Assembly: GCA_963925605.1 (NCBI GenBank)
Contig: CAWURY010000006.1
Location: 51,637 to 115,636, forward strand
Source of the DNA: Porticoccus sp963925605
GTDB taxonomy: Bacteria; Pseudomonadota; Gammaproteobacteria; Pseudomonadales; Porticoccaceae
Direction of reading: 5' to 3'
Length of the DNA stretch: 64,000 nucleotides
Under the pieces are notes generated by a model. The model was not told the DNA's origin. It was given only the letters and a program-made list of their open reading frames with translations, and made no database searches. Within the stretch, counting starts at the first letter, position 1. Each line of letters opens with the position of its first letter. Both the position numbers and the translations under genes were made by a program. Shown here one piece after another: positions 43,388 through 52,342 of this stretch.

Positions 43388-43504
43388 TTAACCCTGACGT
43401 TGTTTGTGACGGGGTTCAGTACTGCAGATAACACGCAAAACACTTTTTCGCTTAACTACCTTGCAGTTACGGCACATTTTTTTTACAGATGCGCGTACTT
43501 TCAT
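43388..43504 (-). CDS. rpmJ: 50S ribosomal protein L36, zinc-ribbon (C+) form
   Basis: 38 residues read from the raw minus strand: MKVRASVKKMCRNCKVVKRK then SVLRVICSTEPRHKQRQG. It carries C11, C14, C27 and H33, the zinc set of the C+ form. ATG at 43504 is preceded by GAGGA. It lies between rpsM and secY, the last spc-operon gene. Too short for most ORF cut-offs, but unmistakable. Confidence 0.97.
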   Translation of the reverse strand: MKVRASVKKMCRNCKVVKRKSVLRVICSTEPRHKQRQG

Positions 43505-43523
43505 AATAAATCCTCTATTCTAG

Positions 43524-44846
43524 TTAGCGGCTTCGCCCGCCATATCCTTTAAGGTTAGACTTCTTCATCAAAGAAGAGTATTGGTGCGACATCAAATGTG
43601 ACTGCACTTGAGACATAAAATCCATTGTTACCACCACTGCGATAAGCAGCGAAGTGCCACCGAGATAAAAAGGAACATTGAAATACACATTTAAAAATTG
43701 CGGCAAAAGGCACACTGCCGTCATATAAAGGCCTCCGACCAAGGTTAATCTTGTCATCACACCGTCTATATATTTTGCAGTTTGCTCTCCGGGTCTTATC
43801 CCTGGCAAAAAAGCATTACCTCGCTTTAAGTTATCTGACATTTCACGAGGGTTAAACATTAGTGCTGAATAGAAGAAGCAGAAGAAAATAATCAACCCGG
43901 CAAACATTATAATGTGCAAAGGTTGTCCTGGGCCGATAAAAAGCGCTACCTCTTGAAGCCAGTCTGCTGAGCCGGCGCCCTGACCAAACCATTGGGCAAT
44001 AGATGCAGGAAATAACAGCAGGCTGCTAGCAAAAATTGCTGGAATAACACCCGCCATGTTTACTTTTAGTGGAAGATGGCTTGCCTGAGCTGGCCCTCGG
44101 CCTGGTTGACGTTGGGCATAATTAACTGTTATACGTCGCTGGCCACGCTCAATAAATACAACAAAGTAAACGACTGCAATCGCCAGAATTCCAACTAGCA
44201 ATAAAGCTAAGATATGGAGGTCGCCTTGACGTGATGACTCAAGCGCTTGTCCAATAGCCGCAGGAATGCCTGCAACAATACCTGCAAAAATAAGCATTGA
44301 TATACCGTTACCGATCCCTCTTTCGGTAATCTGTTCTCCTAGCCACATTAAAAATACAGCACCAGTAACCAGGGAAATGACTGCGATAAAATGGAAACTA
44401 AAATCTACCGCATAAGACAAGCCTTGGCCCGCCAACCCTACAGACATGCCGATTGCCTGAAGTGTAGCCAATAGAACTGTTCCGTAGCGAGTATACTGAT
44501 TTATCGTGCGACGCCCAGAATCACCCTCTTTCTTAAGTTGCTCAAGCGAAGGAACCACTGCTGACATTAGCTGCATAATAATTGAGGCAGATATATATGG
44601 CATAATTCCTAAGGCTAAAATACTCATACGCTCCAGCGCGCCACCAGAAAACATGTTGAACATTCCAACAATTGTTCCCTGATTTTGCCCAAATAATTCA
44701 GACAAACGGTCAGGATCAATACCAGGCACTGGTATATGAGTGCCAATGCGATAAATAACAAGGGCTATAAACAAAAAACGCAAACGAGCCCAAAGCTCGC
44801 CTAAGCCTTTTGAATCACCTTGTTTTTGTATGCCAGCTTTCGTCAT
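43524..44846 (-). CDS. secY: Preprotein translocase subunit SecY
   Basis: 440 residues, ten membrane helices. LWARLRFLFIALVIYRIGTHIPVPGID is the first; GMFNMFSGGALERMSILALGIMPYISASIIMQL and the GLSYAVD and MLIFAGIVAGIP segments follow. The QPGRGPAQASHLPLKVNMAGVIPAIFASS stretch is the cytosolic loop bound by SecA and ribosomes. It forms the protein-conducting channel. In the spc operon as usual. Confidence 0.98.
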   Translation of the reverse strand: MTKAGIQKQGDSKGLGELWARLRFLFIALVIYRIGTHIPVPGIDPDRLSELFGQNQGTIVGMFNMFSGGALERMSILALGIMPYISASIIMQLMSAVVPSLEQLKKEGDSGRRTINQYTRYGTVLLATLQAIGMSVGLAGQGLSYAVDFSFHFIAVISLVTGAVFLMWLGEQITERGIGNGISMLIFAGIVAGIPAAIGQALESSRQGDLHILALLLVGILAIAVVYFVVFIERGQRRITVNYAQRQPGRGPAQASHLPLKVNMAGVIPAIFASSLLLFPASIAQWFGQGAGSADWLQEVALFIGPGQPLHIIMFAGLIIFFCFFYSALMFNPREMSDNLKRGNAFLPGIRPGEQTAKYIDGVMTRLTLVGGLYMTAVCLLPQFLNVYFNVPFYLGGTSLLIAVVVTMDFMSQVQSHLMSHQYSSLMKKSNLKGYGGRSR

Positions 44847-44852
44847 TAAACT

Positions 44853-45287
44853 CTACTCTTCTACCTTGCCACCGGCAGCTTCAATTGCAACCTTGGCTCC
44901 CTTGGTCACACGAAGACCTTTAAGGGTAACAGCCTTGGAAAGCTCGCCAGAAAGAAATACTTTTGCTCGAGTAATGTGGCTATTAATTAATCCTGCTGCA
45001 CGCAGAGATTGAATGTCAACAATATCGCCATCTATTTGGTTTAGTTCGCTCAAACGAATTTCAGATGTCACGCGCGATATGCGAGATGTGAAGCCGTACT
45101 TAGGCAGGCGTTTTTGCAAAGGCATTTGACCGCCCTCGAAACCCGGACGAACACTTCCGCCTGAGCGGGATTTTTGGCCTTTATGTCCGCGTCCAGCAGT
45201 TTTTCCTAAGCCGCTGCCTATGCCTCGACCGACACGCTTAGCTTCTTTGATTCTCCCTGGTGCGGGACTTAGCGTATTAAGACGCAT
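44853..45287 (-). CDS. rplO: 50S ribosomal protein L15
   Basis: 144 residues from ATG 45287 (AAGGGG upstream); the in-frame ATG 45302 would add five residues. MRLNTLSPAPGRIKEAKRVGRGIGSG and the GHKGQKSRSGG motif identify L15. Part of the 50S core. Confidence 0.98.
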   Translation of the reverse strand: MRLNTLSPAPGRIKEAKRVGRGIGSGLGKTAGRGHKGQKSRSGGSVRPGFEGGQMPLQKRLPKYGFTSRISRVTSEIRLSELNQIDGDIVDIQSLRAAGLINSHITRAKVFLSGELSKAVTLKGLRVTKGAKVAIEAAGGKVEE

Positions 45288-45288
45288 A

Positions 45289-45477
45289 CTATTCCCCTTC
45301 AACCTTAACTAAATAGTGGACTTTGTTGATCATGCCGCGTATTGAAGGTGTGTCTTCCAACTCAACGGTATGCCTAATACGGCGTAAACCCAGCCCAGCA
45401 ATAGATGCTTTATGCGATGCTGATCGGCCATTGGTACTACGCACCTGGGTAACTTTAATTTTTATAGTCTTTGTCAT
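45289..45477 (-). CDS. rpmD: 50S ribosomal protein L30
   Basis: 62 residues: KIKVTQVRSTNGRSASHKASIAGLGLRRIRHTVELEDTPSIRGMINKVHYLVKVE. Normal bacterial L30 length and fold. Only 1 bp separates it from rplO. Confidence 0.97.
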   Translation of the reverse strand: MTKTIKIKVTQVRSTNGRSASHKASIAGLGLRRIRHTVELEDTPSIRGMINKVHYLVKVEGE

Positions 45478-45491
45478 GGTGATAATTAACC

Positions 45492-46004
45492 TTAATTCAG
45501 AATTTCTTCAACAGTCTTGCCGCGTTTAGCTGCAACTGTAGTAGGAGAACTCATGCATTGCAGCGCTTTAAAAGTAGCTCGAACAACATTAACTGGATTG
45601 GTGGAACCATAACATTTAGCTAAAACATTATGCACTCCAGCAATCTCAAGAACTGCACGCATAGCACCTCCAGCAATTACCCCAGTACCATCTGAGGCAG
45701 GCTGCATATAAACTTTTGCAGCTCCATGATTTGCTTTTATTGCATATTGTATAGTTGTACCGTTTAAATCAATATTAATCATATTGCGTCGAGCTGCTTC
45801 CATGGCTTTCTGAATCGCCATAGGCACTTCACGTGCTTTTCCTCGGCCAAATCCTACTTTGCCATTGCCATCACCCACAACAGTAAGTGCTGTAAAACCG
45901 AAAATACGCCCACCTTTAACAGTCTTGGCAACTCGATTTACCTGAACAAGCTTTTCTTGAAAGCCTTCGTCAGACGCTTCGTTTCCTTTTTGATTTCTTG
46001 ACAT
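45492..46004 (-). CDS. rpsE: 30S ribosomal protein S5
   Basis: 170 residues from ATG 46004 (MSRNQKGNEASDEG). The frame extends upstream to 46097 only within rplR. EKLVQVNRVAKTVKGGRIFGFTALTVVGDGNGKVGFGRGKA is the S5 double-stranded RNA-binding domain, where ram and spectinomycin-type changes occur. Confidence 0.98.
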   Translation of the reverse strand: MSRNQKGNEASDEGFQEKLVQVNRVAKTVKGGRIFGFTALTVVGDGNGKVGFGRGKAREVPMAIQKAMEAARRNMINIDLNGTTIQYAIKANHGAAKVYMQPASDGTGVIAGGAMRAVLEIAGVHNVLAKCYGSTNPVNVVRATFKALQCMSSPTTVAAKRGKTVEEILN

Positions 46005-46017
46005 ATCGCTAAAACCT

Positions 46018-46368
46018 TTAGAATTTAAGACCAGCTTCACGTGCAGCATCGGCAAGAGCTTTAACACGGCCATGGTATTTATATCCACTGCGGTCAAACG
46101 CTACCACAGAGATACCCGCTTCTTTTGCGCGTTCCGCCACCAAAAGTCCTACACCCTTAGCTGCATCAACGTTTCCAGTGCTGCCGCTACGCAAAGCAAC
46201 GTCTAAAGTAGAAGCTGAAGCCAGCACATGCCCACCATCTGGCGAAATAACTTGGGCATAAATATGCCTGGGCGTCCTGTTGACGCACAGCCTGTTAACC
46301 CCCAGGTCGCTAATTTTGCTACGAGTACGTTTCGCTCGACGCATACGTGATTCTTTTTTATTGCTCAT
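46018..46368 (-). CDS. rplR: 50S ribosomal protein L18
   Basis: 116 residues, 5S rRNA binder. RMRRAKRTRSKISDLGVNRLCVNRTPRHIYAQVISPDGGHVLASAST and the ending DRSGYKYHGRVKALADAAREAGLKF are typical. Follows rplF by 9 bp. Confidence 0.98.
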   Translation of the reverse strand: MSNKKESRMRRAKRTRSKISDLGVNRLCVNRTPRHIYAQVISPDGGHVLASASTLDVALRSGSTGNVDAAKGVGLLVAERAKEAGISVVAFDRSGYKYHGRVKALADAAREAGLKF

Positions 46369-46377
46369 GTTCCTAAC

Positions 46378-46911
46378 CTACTTTTTCTTGGCTTCTTTAC
46401 GATGCACTTGCTCATCAGCATAACGTACACCTTTACCCTTATAGGGCTCTGGGGGCCTAAAGGCACGAATCTTTGCCGCCACCAAACCAAGCAACTGCTT
46501 ATTTGCTGACGTAAGGACGATTTCTGTTTGGCTTGGAGTCTCAGCTGTAACACCATCAGGTAAAGCAAACTCAACAGGGTGAGAAAAACCTAATGACAGG
46601 TTAAGCTTATTATTTTGAAGCTGAGCACGATAACCAACTCCAACTAGTTGTAATTTCTTCTGGAAACCTTGGCTAACTCCGACAACCATATTGCTCACCA
46701 AAGAACGTGTTGTTCCAGCCATAGCATCAGCATCTTTACTCTCGTCTTTTGGAGCGAATGTTAGGACGCTATCTGCCTGTTTAATTTCAACAGCGGCATG
46801 TATAGGCATAGACAAAGCAGTTTTAGAGCCTTTTACAAAAATTTCATCGGCGTTGATTTGGACTTCAACACCAGATGGTATATTTACAGGATTATTTGCA
46901 ATTCTAGACAT
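46378..46911 (-). CDS. rplF: 50S ribosomal protein L6
   Basis: 177 residues. MSRIANNPVNIPSGVEVQINADEIFVKGSKT and the two L6 repeat domains, ending PEPYKGKGVRYADEQVHRKEAKKK. Near the sarcin-ricin loop and the EF-G/EF-Tu site. Confidence 0.98.
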   Translation of the reverse strand: MSRIANNPVNIPSGVEVQINADEIFVKGSKTALSMPIHAAVEIKQADSVLTFAPKDESKDADAMAGTTRSLVSNMVVGVSQGFQKKLQLVGVGYRAQLQNNKLNLSLGFSHPVEFALPDGVTAETPSQTEIVLTSANKQLLGLVAAKIRAFRPPEPYKGKGVRYADEQVHRKEAKKK

Positions 46912-46923
46912 TTCTATTATCTC

Positions 46924-47316
46924 TTAGAATACTGTACAGAGGACTTCACCACCGATACCAGCAGCGCGAGCAGCACGATCAGTCATTACCCCTTTACTTG
47001 TAGACACAATAGCCACTCCCAAACCACCACGAATAGAGGGTAGCTCAGAGACACCGCAGTATCTCCGTAGGCCAGGTCGACTATAACGATCTATTTCCCC
47101 TATAACGGGCTTGCCTTCAAAATATTTCAACTCTATTAAAAGTTGAGGTTTGACGGCTTCTTCAACACCAAAACCTTTAATGTACCCTTCATTTTTTAGC
47201 ACTTCTGCAACTGCTGACTTAAGTGCAGAAGAAGGCATAGAAACAATTTTCTTTTCTGCCATCTGCGCATTACGTATGCGAGTCAGCATATCTGCTATTG
47301 GGTCTTGCATGCTCAT
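46924..47316 (-). CDS. rpsH: 30S ribosomal protein S8
   Basis: 130 residues: MSMQDPIADMLTRIRNAQM..., RRYCGVSELPSIRGGLGVAIVSTSKGVMTDRAARAAGIGGEVLCTVF. S8 binds h21 of 16S rRNA and, in E. coli, represses the spc operon. ATG 47316 is preceded by GAGGAA. Confidence 0.98.
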   Translation of the reverse strand: MSMQDPIADMLTRIRNAQMAEKKIVSMPSSALKSAVAEVLKNEGYIKGFGVEEAVKPQLLIELKYFEGKPVIGEIDRYSRPGLRRYCGVSELPSIRGGLGVAIVSTSKGVMTDRAARAAGIGGEVLCTVF

Positions 47317-47346
47317 CAGTTCAATTCCTCAATTCGAGACACTTTT

Positions 47347-47652
47347 TTACCAGCTAGCCTTAACTAGACCAGGTACATCACCACGCATCGCAGCCTCACG
47401 TAGCTTCATGCGACACAAACCAAATTTACTATAAACACCATGAGGTCTACCTGTTTGACGGCAGCGGTTTCTCTGACGGCTAGGGCTGGCATTGCGAGGT
47501 AATTTCTGCAAGCTAACTTGTGCTTCCCAGCGCTCTTCATCAGAAAGCTGAAAATTAACGACAGCGATTTTTAATGCTTGTCGTTTCCCGGCAAACTTTT
47601 TTACAATTTTTGCACGCTTCTTTTCACGCTCAATCATTGACATTTTAGCCAT
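47347..47652 (-). CDS. rpsN: 30S ribosomal protein S14, zinc-free form
   Basis: 101 residues: MAKMSMIEREKKRAKIVKKFAGKRQ..., RNRCRQTGRPHGVYSKFGLCRMKLREAAMRGDVPGLVKASW. The long form without the CxxC zinc pair, usual in gammaproteobacteria. Confidence 0.98.
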   Translation of the reverse strand: MAKMSMIEREKKRAKIVKKFAGKRQALKIAVVNFQLSDEERWEAQVSLQKLPRNASPSRQRNRCRQTGRPHGVYSKFGLCRMKLREAAMRGDVPGLVKASW

Positions 47653-47659
47653 TTTAACC

Positions 47660-48199
47660 TCAATCCTTCAGTGGAAAGTTGAAAGCGCGCAAAAGAGCCC
47701 GTCCTTCATCATTATTGCGAGCGCTGGTAGTTATGGTAATGTCCATGCCGCGCATTACATCTACTTTATCAAACTCTATCTCAGGGAAAATAATTTGCTC
47801 AGTCACACCCATAGAAAAATTTCCGTGGCCATCAAAAGATTTGGGGCTAAATCCACGAAAATCTCTTATACGGGGAATAGCAATAGAAATTAGGCGTTCC
47901 AAAAATTCATACATGCGCTCACTGCGAAGAGTTACTTTGCAGCCTATCGGCCAACCTTCACGAACTTTAAAACCAGCAATGGATTTTCGAGCTAAACAAA
48001 CTACAGGTTTTTGCCCTGCAATTAAAGCCATCTCAGCTACCGCACTTTCCAACACTTTCTTGTCGCTTAATGCTTCACCTACACCCATATTAAGGGTGAT
48101 CTTAGTGATCTTAGGGACTTCCATTATATTGGCCAAGCCAAGATCTTTTTTTAGCTTGCCAGCAATTTCATTTTTATATACTTCGTTCAGCCTTGCCAT
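47660..48199 (-). CDS. rplE: 50S ribosomal protein L5
   Basis: 179 residues. YKNEIAGKLKKDLGLANIMEVPKITKITLNMGVGEAL, GQKPVVCLARKSIAGFKVREG and RDFRGFSPKSFDGHGNFSMGVTEQIIFPEI identify L5, which carries 5S rRNA in the central protuberance and contacts S13. Confidence 0.98.
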   Translation of the reverse strand: MARLNEVYKNEIAGKLKKDLGLANIMEVPKITKITLNMGVGEALSDKKVLESAVAEMALIAGQKPVVCLARKSIAGFKVREGWPIGCKVTLRSERMYEFLERLISIAIPRIRDFRGFSPKSFDGHGNFSMGVTEQIIFPEIEFDKVDVMRGMDITITTSARNNDEGRALLRAFNFPLKD

Positions 48200-48217
48200 G
48201 TCATTTTCCGATCTAAT

Positions 48218-48535
48218 TTAAACGCCAACGGCTTCGCCGCTAGATTTGAAGACACGAATTTTTTTATTGTCTTCAAGAATTTTAAAGCCTACCCGATCAG
48301 CTTTCGCTGAGATCGGATTAAAAATAGCTACATTAGAAGCTTGGATAGCTGCTTCTTTTTCTATAATACCGCCAGCAATATTCTTCTGCGGATTAGGTTT
48401 TTGGTGTTTTTTTATAATATTAATACCAGAAACTATTAGGCGGCCATCAGCTTGGACTTTTAGCACCGCTCCACGCTTCCCTTTATCTTTTCCGGCAGTA
48501 ACGATTATTTCATCATCACGCTTAATTTTAGACAT
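48218..48535 (-). CDS. rplX: 50S ribosomal protein L24
   Basis: 105 residues with a KOW motif at the start: KRDDEIIVTAGKDKGKRGAVLKV. VSGINIIKKHQKPNPQ follows. Initiator of 50S assembly. 18 bp before rplE. Confidence 0.98.
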   Translation of the reverse strand: MSKIKRDDEIIVTAGKDKGKRGAVLKVQADGRLIVSGINIIKKHQKPNPQKNIAGGIIEKEAAIQASNVAIFNPISAKADRVGFKILEDNKKIRVFKSSGEAVGV

Positions 48536-48555
48536 AATCTTTTCCTCTTCCCCGG

Positions 48556-48924
48556 CTAAAGCACTTCAGGCGCAAGGGAAATAATTTTCATAAAACGCTC
48601 AGTTCTTAATTCTCTGGTCACAGGACCAAAAATTCTTGTTCCTATAGGTGCCAATTGGGCATTCAGCAAAACTGCTGCGTTATCGTCAAATTTAATCACA
48701 CTACCATCTGATCGACGAGTGCCTTTTCTCGTTCTCACAACTACTGCACTCATCACTTGGCCTTTTTTAACCTTACCACGAGGGATGGCTTCTTTAACGG
48801 TAATTTTAATAATATCGCCGATACGCGCATAACGTCTGTGAGAGCCACCTAAAACTTTAATACACATCACGCGGCGTGCACCGCTATTGTCTGCCACATC
48901 CAGATAACTTTCTGTTTGAATCAT
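48556..48924 (-). CDS. rplN: 50S ribosomal protein L14
   Basis: 122 residues: MIQTESYLDVADNSGARRVMCIKVLGGSHRRYA. Forms an inter-subunit bridge and binds EF-G-proximal RNA. First gene of the spc operon. Confidence 0.98.
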   Translation of the reverse strand: MIQTESYLDVADNSGARRVMCIKVLGGSHRRYARIGDIIKITVKEAIPRGKVKKGQVMSAVVVRTRKGTRRSDGSVIKFDDNAAVLLNAQLAPIGTRIFGPVTRELRTERFMKIISLAPEVL

Positions 48925-48959
48925 CCTATGTCTCCTAACCAGTTATTGCTGGCTATCAA

Positions 48960-49226
48960 CTAAATCTCAGCACCACGCTCGTCGATTTTAACCAGAGCCC
49001 AAGATTTGGTCTTGGACATAGGTCTCGTTTCTATAATTGTTACAACATCACCAATACGGCATTCGTTTTTTTCATCATGAGCATGAATTTTAGAAGACTT
49101 ATTTAGAATCTTCCCATACAACGGATGTTTCACACGACGTTCAACTACAACCGTCACTGTTTTATCCATTTTGTCGCTGACCACACGACCTGACAAAGTA
49201 CTAGATCTAGAAGCCACCTCAGTCAT
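48960..49226 (-). CDS. rpsQ: 30S ribosomal protein S17
   Basis: 88 residues from ATG 49226, which overlaps the rpmC stop by 8 bp. An in-frame upstream ATG (49247) would lengthen the overlap and is less like the family. STLSGRVVSDKMDKTVTVVVERRVKHPLYGKIL and DVVTIIETRPMSKTKSW identify S17, a primary 16S binder of OB fold. Last gene of the S10 operon. Confidence 0.95.
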   Translation of the reverse strand: MTEVASRSSTLSGRVVSDKMDKTVTVVVERRVKHPLYGKILNKSSKIHAHDEKNECRIGDVVTIIETRPMSKTKSWALVKIDERGAEI

Positions 49227-49419
49227 TTGAATTACCCGCTTTCTCATTTAATATTGTTGCAATACGCGCAATATCTTTGCGTGTATCTTTAATTTGATGG
49301 GTCTGACCTAGTTGCGAAGTTGCCAGCTGCATGCGCAATTTAAATTGGCGCTCCAATTGGACTTCTAACTCTGCGTTCAACTCATCAACAGATTTTTCTC
49401 TTAATTCGCTAGCTTTCAT
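49219..49419 (-). CDS. rpmC: 50S ribosomal protein L29
   Basis: 66 residues from ATG 49419, which overlaps the rplP stop by one base (TGATG); a GTG one codon earlier (49422) is possible. ELREKSVDELNAELEVQLERQFKLRMQLATSQL is the L29 coiled-coil. Located at the tunnel exit next to L23. Confidence 0.96.
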   Translation of the reverse strand: MKASELREKSVDELNAELEVQLERQFKLRMQLATSQLGQTHQIKDTRKDIARIATILNEKAGNSND

Positions 49420-49832
49420 CACATCACCGATCTTATAACAAAGGTTGTTTGAATCGGCAATTTAGCCGCCGCTAAGGCAAATGCTTCTCTAGCTAACGCC
49501 TCAGAAACACCATCCATTTCATATAGCACCCTGCCAGGTTGAATCTGAGCAACCCAGTATTCCACGTTACCCTTACCTTTACCCATTCTAACTTCAAGAG
49601 GCTTATTGGTAATTGGCTTATCGGGAAAAACTCTAATCCAAATTTTACCGCCCCGCTTAATATGGCGGCTCATTGCACGACGCGCTGCTTCAATTTGACG
49701 CGCAGTGAGACGACCCCGGCCAACAGCCTTTAATCCAAACTCGCCGAAGCTTATTTTACTACCACGCAATGCAAGACCACGGTTACGACCGGTATGTTGC
49801 TTACGAAATTTTGTACGTTTTGGTTGCAACAT
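49419..49832 (-). CDS. rplP: 50S ribosomal protein L16
   Basis: 137 residues: MLQPKRTKFRKQHTGRNRGLALRGSKISFGEFGLKA and the RGGKIWIRVFPDKPITNKPLEVRMGKGKGNVEYWVAQI segment. Needed for A-site tRNA positioning. Stop overlaps the rpmC start. Confidence 0.98.
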   Translation of the reverse strand: MLQPKRTKFRKQHTGRNRGLALRGSKISFGEFGLKAVGRGRLTARQIEAARRAMSRHIKRGGKIWIRVFPDKPITNKPLEVRMGKGKGNVEYWVAQIQPGRVLYEMDGVSEALAREAFALAAAKLPIQTTFVIRSVM

Positions 49833-49864
49833 TTCGCTTTACCCTTAACTCGCCATCTTAATTC

Positions 49865-50539
49865 TTATTTTAGTGGTTGATTTTTAGTAGGCACTTGCGC
49901 AGCCTTTTCAACCCCAAACACTTCACCCTTGAAAATCCAAACCTTGACACCAATAATACCGTAAGTAGTTGCAGCTTCAGCGGTATTGTAGTCAATGTCT
50001 GCTCGAAATGTATGCAGAGGCACACGACCTTCGCGGATCCACTCTGATCGAGCAATTTCTGCACCACCAAGACGACCACCCACCTGAATCTTTATACCTT
50101 TTGCTCCTTGACGCATAGCATTCTGAACAGCTCTTTTTGTAGCACGACGAAACATCACACGTCGCTCTAGTTGCTGAGCAACACTTTGTGCTACCAGCAA
50201 TGCATCGAGATCAGGTTTACGCACTTCTTCAATGTTAACGTGCACCGGTACACCGACTATCACAGACAACTGATTACGTAAACGTTCGACACCTTCTCCT
50301 TTTTTCCCTATCACAATACCTGGACGGGCTGTATGGATAGTGATACGCGCACTTTGTGCGGGACGTTCTATATCAATCCGACTAATAGAAGCGCTAGGCA
50401 GCTCTTTTCTGAGAAATTCTCGCACAGAAAGATCTGAATTTAATTTATCTGCATAGTCTTTTTGACCTGCATACCAAACCGAGGTGTGTGTTTTAACAAT
50501 CCCTAGACGCATACCATTTGGATGTACTTTCTGGCCCAT
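49865..50539 (-). CDS. rpsC: 30S ribosomal protein S3
   Basis: 224 residues. MGQKVHPNGMRLGIVKTHTSVWYA, the KH domain (ITIHTARPGIVIGKKGEGVERLR) and GRLGGAEIARSEWIREGRVPLHTFRADIDY. Lines the mRNA entry tunnel. Its start overlaps the rplV stop by one base (TAATG). Confidence 0.98.
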   Translation of the reverse strand: MGQKVHPNGMRLGIVKTHTSVWYAGQKDYADKLNSDLSVREFLRKELPSASISRIDIERPAQSARITIHTARPGIVIGKKGEGVERLRNQLSVIVGVPVHVNIEEVRKPDLDALLVAQSVAQQLERRVMFRRATKRAVQNAMRQGAKGIKIQVGGRLGGAEIARSEWIREGRVPLHTFRADIDYNTAEAATTYGIIGVKVWIFKGEVFGVEKAAQVPTKNQPLK

Positions 50540-50886
50540 TAAACGGTCCCCCCATCAGCAACTTTCACAGTAATGTGGCAGTGGCGTTTTAATATACGAT
50601 CAGCTCTACCTTTTGCACGAGGACTAACACGTTTTAATGTCTTACCCGCATCAACGTAAATTGTTGACACAGAAAGCTCATCTACATCTGCACCTTCATT
50701 GTGCTCAGCATTAGCAATTGCAGAGAGCAGTATTTTTTTAATTATGTCGGCACCTTTCTTTTCACTAAAAGTTAGGACATCTAAAGCCGCCTCTACAGGC
50801 ATTCCTCGTACCTGATCGGCAACAAGTCTAGCCTTTTGGGGCGATAATTTAGTACCACGTAATATAGCTGCTACTTCCACAGTCAT
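50539..50886 (-). CDS. rplV: 50S ribosomal protein L22
   Basis: 115 residues: RGTKLSPQKARLVADQVRGMPVEAALDVLTFSEKKGADIIKKILLSAIANAEHN and a C-terminal hairpin VSPRAKGRADRILKRHCHITVKV that lines the exit tunnel (macrolide site in other bacteria). Confidence 0.98.
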   Translation of the reverse strand: MTVEVAAILRGTKLSPQKARLVADQVRGMPVEAALDVLTFSEKKGADIIKKILLSAIANAEHNEGADVDELSVSTIYVDAGKTLKRVSPRAKGRADRILKRHCHITVKVADGGTV

Positions 50887-50902
50887 TTACCTCTCAAGCT
50901 TT

Positions 50903-51178
50903 TTATCGCTTAGCTTTTTTGTCCGCAACGTGCCCACGAAAGGTGCGTGTTGGAGCGAATTCACCGAGTTTATGTCCAACCATCTCTTCGTTAATCATGA
51001 CGGGCACATGTTGTCTACCGTTATGAACTGCAATGATTAAGCCCACCATATCGGGGCTAACCATTGAGCGACGAGACCAAGTTTTAATTGGACGCCTATC
51101 ATTTTTTTCCTTTGCCTCATCAACCTTTTTTACTAAATGTAAGTCAAGGAATGGGCCTTTTTTGAGAGAGCGTGACAC
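50903..51178 (-). CDS. rpsS: 30S ribosomal protein S19
   Basis: 91 residues: MSRSLKKGPFLDLHLVKKVDEA, IKTWSRRSMVSPDMVGLIIAVHNGRQHVPVMINEEMVGHKLGEFAPTRTFRGH. On the 30S head with S13. 16 bp before rplV. Confidence 0.98.
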   Translation of the reverse strand: MSRSLKKGPFLDLHLVKKVDEAKEKNDRRPIKTWSRRSMVSPDMVGLIIAVHNGRQHVPVMINEEMVGHKLGEFAPTRTFRGHVADKKAKR

Positions 51179-51202
51179 TATTGTTTCCTCATTCTCTGCT
51201 AA

Positions 51203-52030
51203 TTATTTTTTAGTACGCCGACGAACAATCATATTGTCCGTGCGCTTGTTTTTACGTGTTTTGTAACCTTTGGTAGGCATACCCCAGGGAGACACAGGAT
51301 GACGACCACCTGATGTGCGACCTTCACCGCCACCATGCGGATGATCAACCGGATTCATAACAACGCCACGAACAGTGGGCCTAACACCTCGCCAACGCGA
51401 AGCTCCGGCTTTACCTAGAGAGCGCAAGTTATGCTCACTGTTTGATACTTCACCTATAGTTGCACGACAAGCTACAGGAATTTTTCTCATCTCTCCACTA
51501 CGAAGTCGAAGAGTTGCATACTGCCCTTCTCTCGCAATTAATTGTGCTGAAGTTCCAGCACTACGAGCAATTTGAGCACCTTTGCCTGGTTTCATTTCAA
51601 CACAATGAACAATGCCACCTACCGGTATGTTAGCAAGAGGGAGGGTATTTCCCGCCTTAATTGCTGAACCAGCACCTGATTCAATTATGTCTCCAGCAGC
51701 TAAACCCTTGGGAGCGATTATATAACGACGCTCTCCATCTCTATAGCATACCAACGCTATATAGGGGGTTCTGTTTGGATCATATTCTAAGCGCTCAACT
51801 TTAGCCGGAATGCCATCTTTGTTTCGCTTAAAATCAATTAATCGGTAGTGCTGCTTATGTCCGCCACCAATATGACGAGTAGTAATTCTGCCATTGTTGT
51901 TGCGGCCACCGGATTTTGATTGACTCTCAAGCAAAGGAGCATGCGGGGCGCCTTTATGTAGGTCAGGGTTTACAACACTAACCACATGGCGACGGCCTGG
52001 GGATGTTGGTTTTCTCTTTATAACCGGCAT
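51203..52030 (-). CDS. rplB: 50S ribosomal protein L2
   Basis: 275 residues. KRKPTSPGRRHVVSVVNPDLHKG, GGRNNNGRITTRHIGGGHKQHYRLIDFKRNK and the functional MNPVDHPHGGGEGRTSGGRHPVSPWG loop with the conserved His near the peptidyl transferase centre. Ends TDNMIVRRRTKK. Confidence 0.98.
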   Translation of the reverse strand: MPVIKRKPTSPGRRHVVSVVNPDLHKGAPHAPLLESQSKSGGRNNNGRITTRHIGGGHKQHYRLIDFKRNKDGIPAKVERLEYDPNRTPYIALVCYRDGERRYIIAPKGLAAGDIIESGAGSAIKAGNTLPLANIPVGGIVHCVEMKPGKGAQIARSAGTSAQLIAREGQYATLRLRSGEMRKIPVACRATIGEVSNSEHNLRSLGKAGASRWRGVRPTVRGVVMNPVDHPHGGGEGRTSGGRHPVSPWGMPTKGYKTRKNKRTDNMIVRRRTKK

Positions 52031-52045
52031 GTCAACAACTCCCTT

Positions 52046-52342
52046 TTAATCTGCAGATGCAAAGTCAATTTCTTGACCCTGCTCTAAACGGATGTATGCT
52101 TTTTTCCAAGTAGAGCGTCTACCCAGACCATACTTGGTTTGCTTTGTCTTTCCTTTCATCACGGCAACAGAAACACCCAAAACCTTAACATCAAAAAGTT
52201 GTTCAACTGCTGACTTTATTTCAGGCTTTGTCGCATCTTTAACGACCTTAAATACCACTTGATTAGTAGATCCAACAGCAGAGGTAGCTTTTTCTGTAAA
52301 ATGCGGCCCTAACAAGACTTTGAAAATGCGTCCTTGATTCAT
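52046..52342 (-). CDS. rplW: 50S ribosomal protein L23
   Basis: 98 residues: RIFKVLLGPHFTEKATSAV, VVFKVVKDATKPEIKSAVEQLFDVKV. Tunnel-exit docking site for trigger factor and SRP. ATG overlaps the rplD stop. Confidence 0.97.
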   Translation of the reverse strand: MNQGRIFKVLLGPHFTEKATSAVGSTNQVVFKVVKDATKPEIKSAVEQLFDVKVLGVSVAVMKGKTKQTKYGLGRRSTWKKAYIRLEQGQEIDFASAD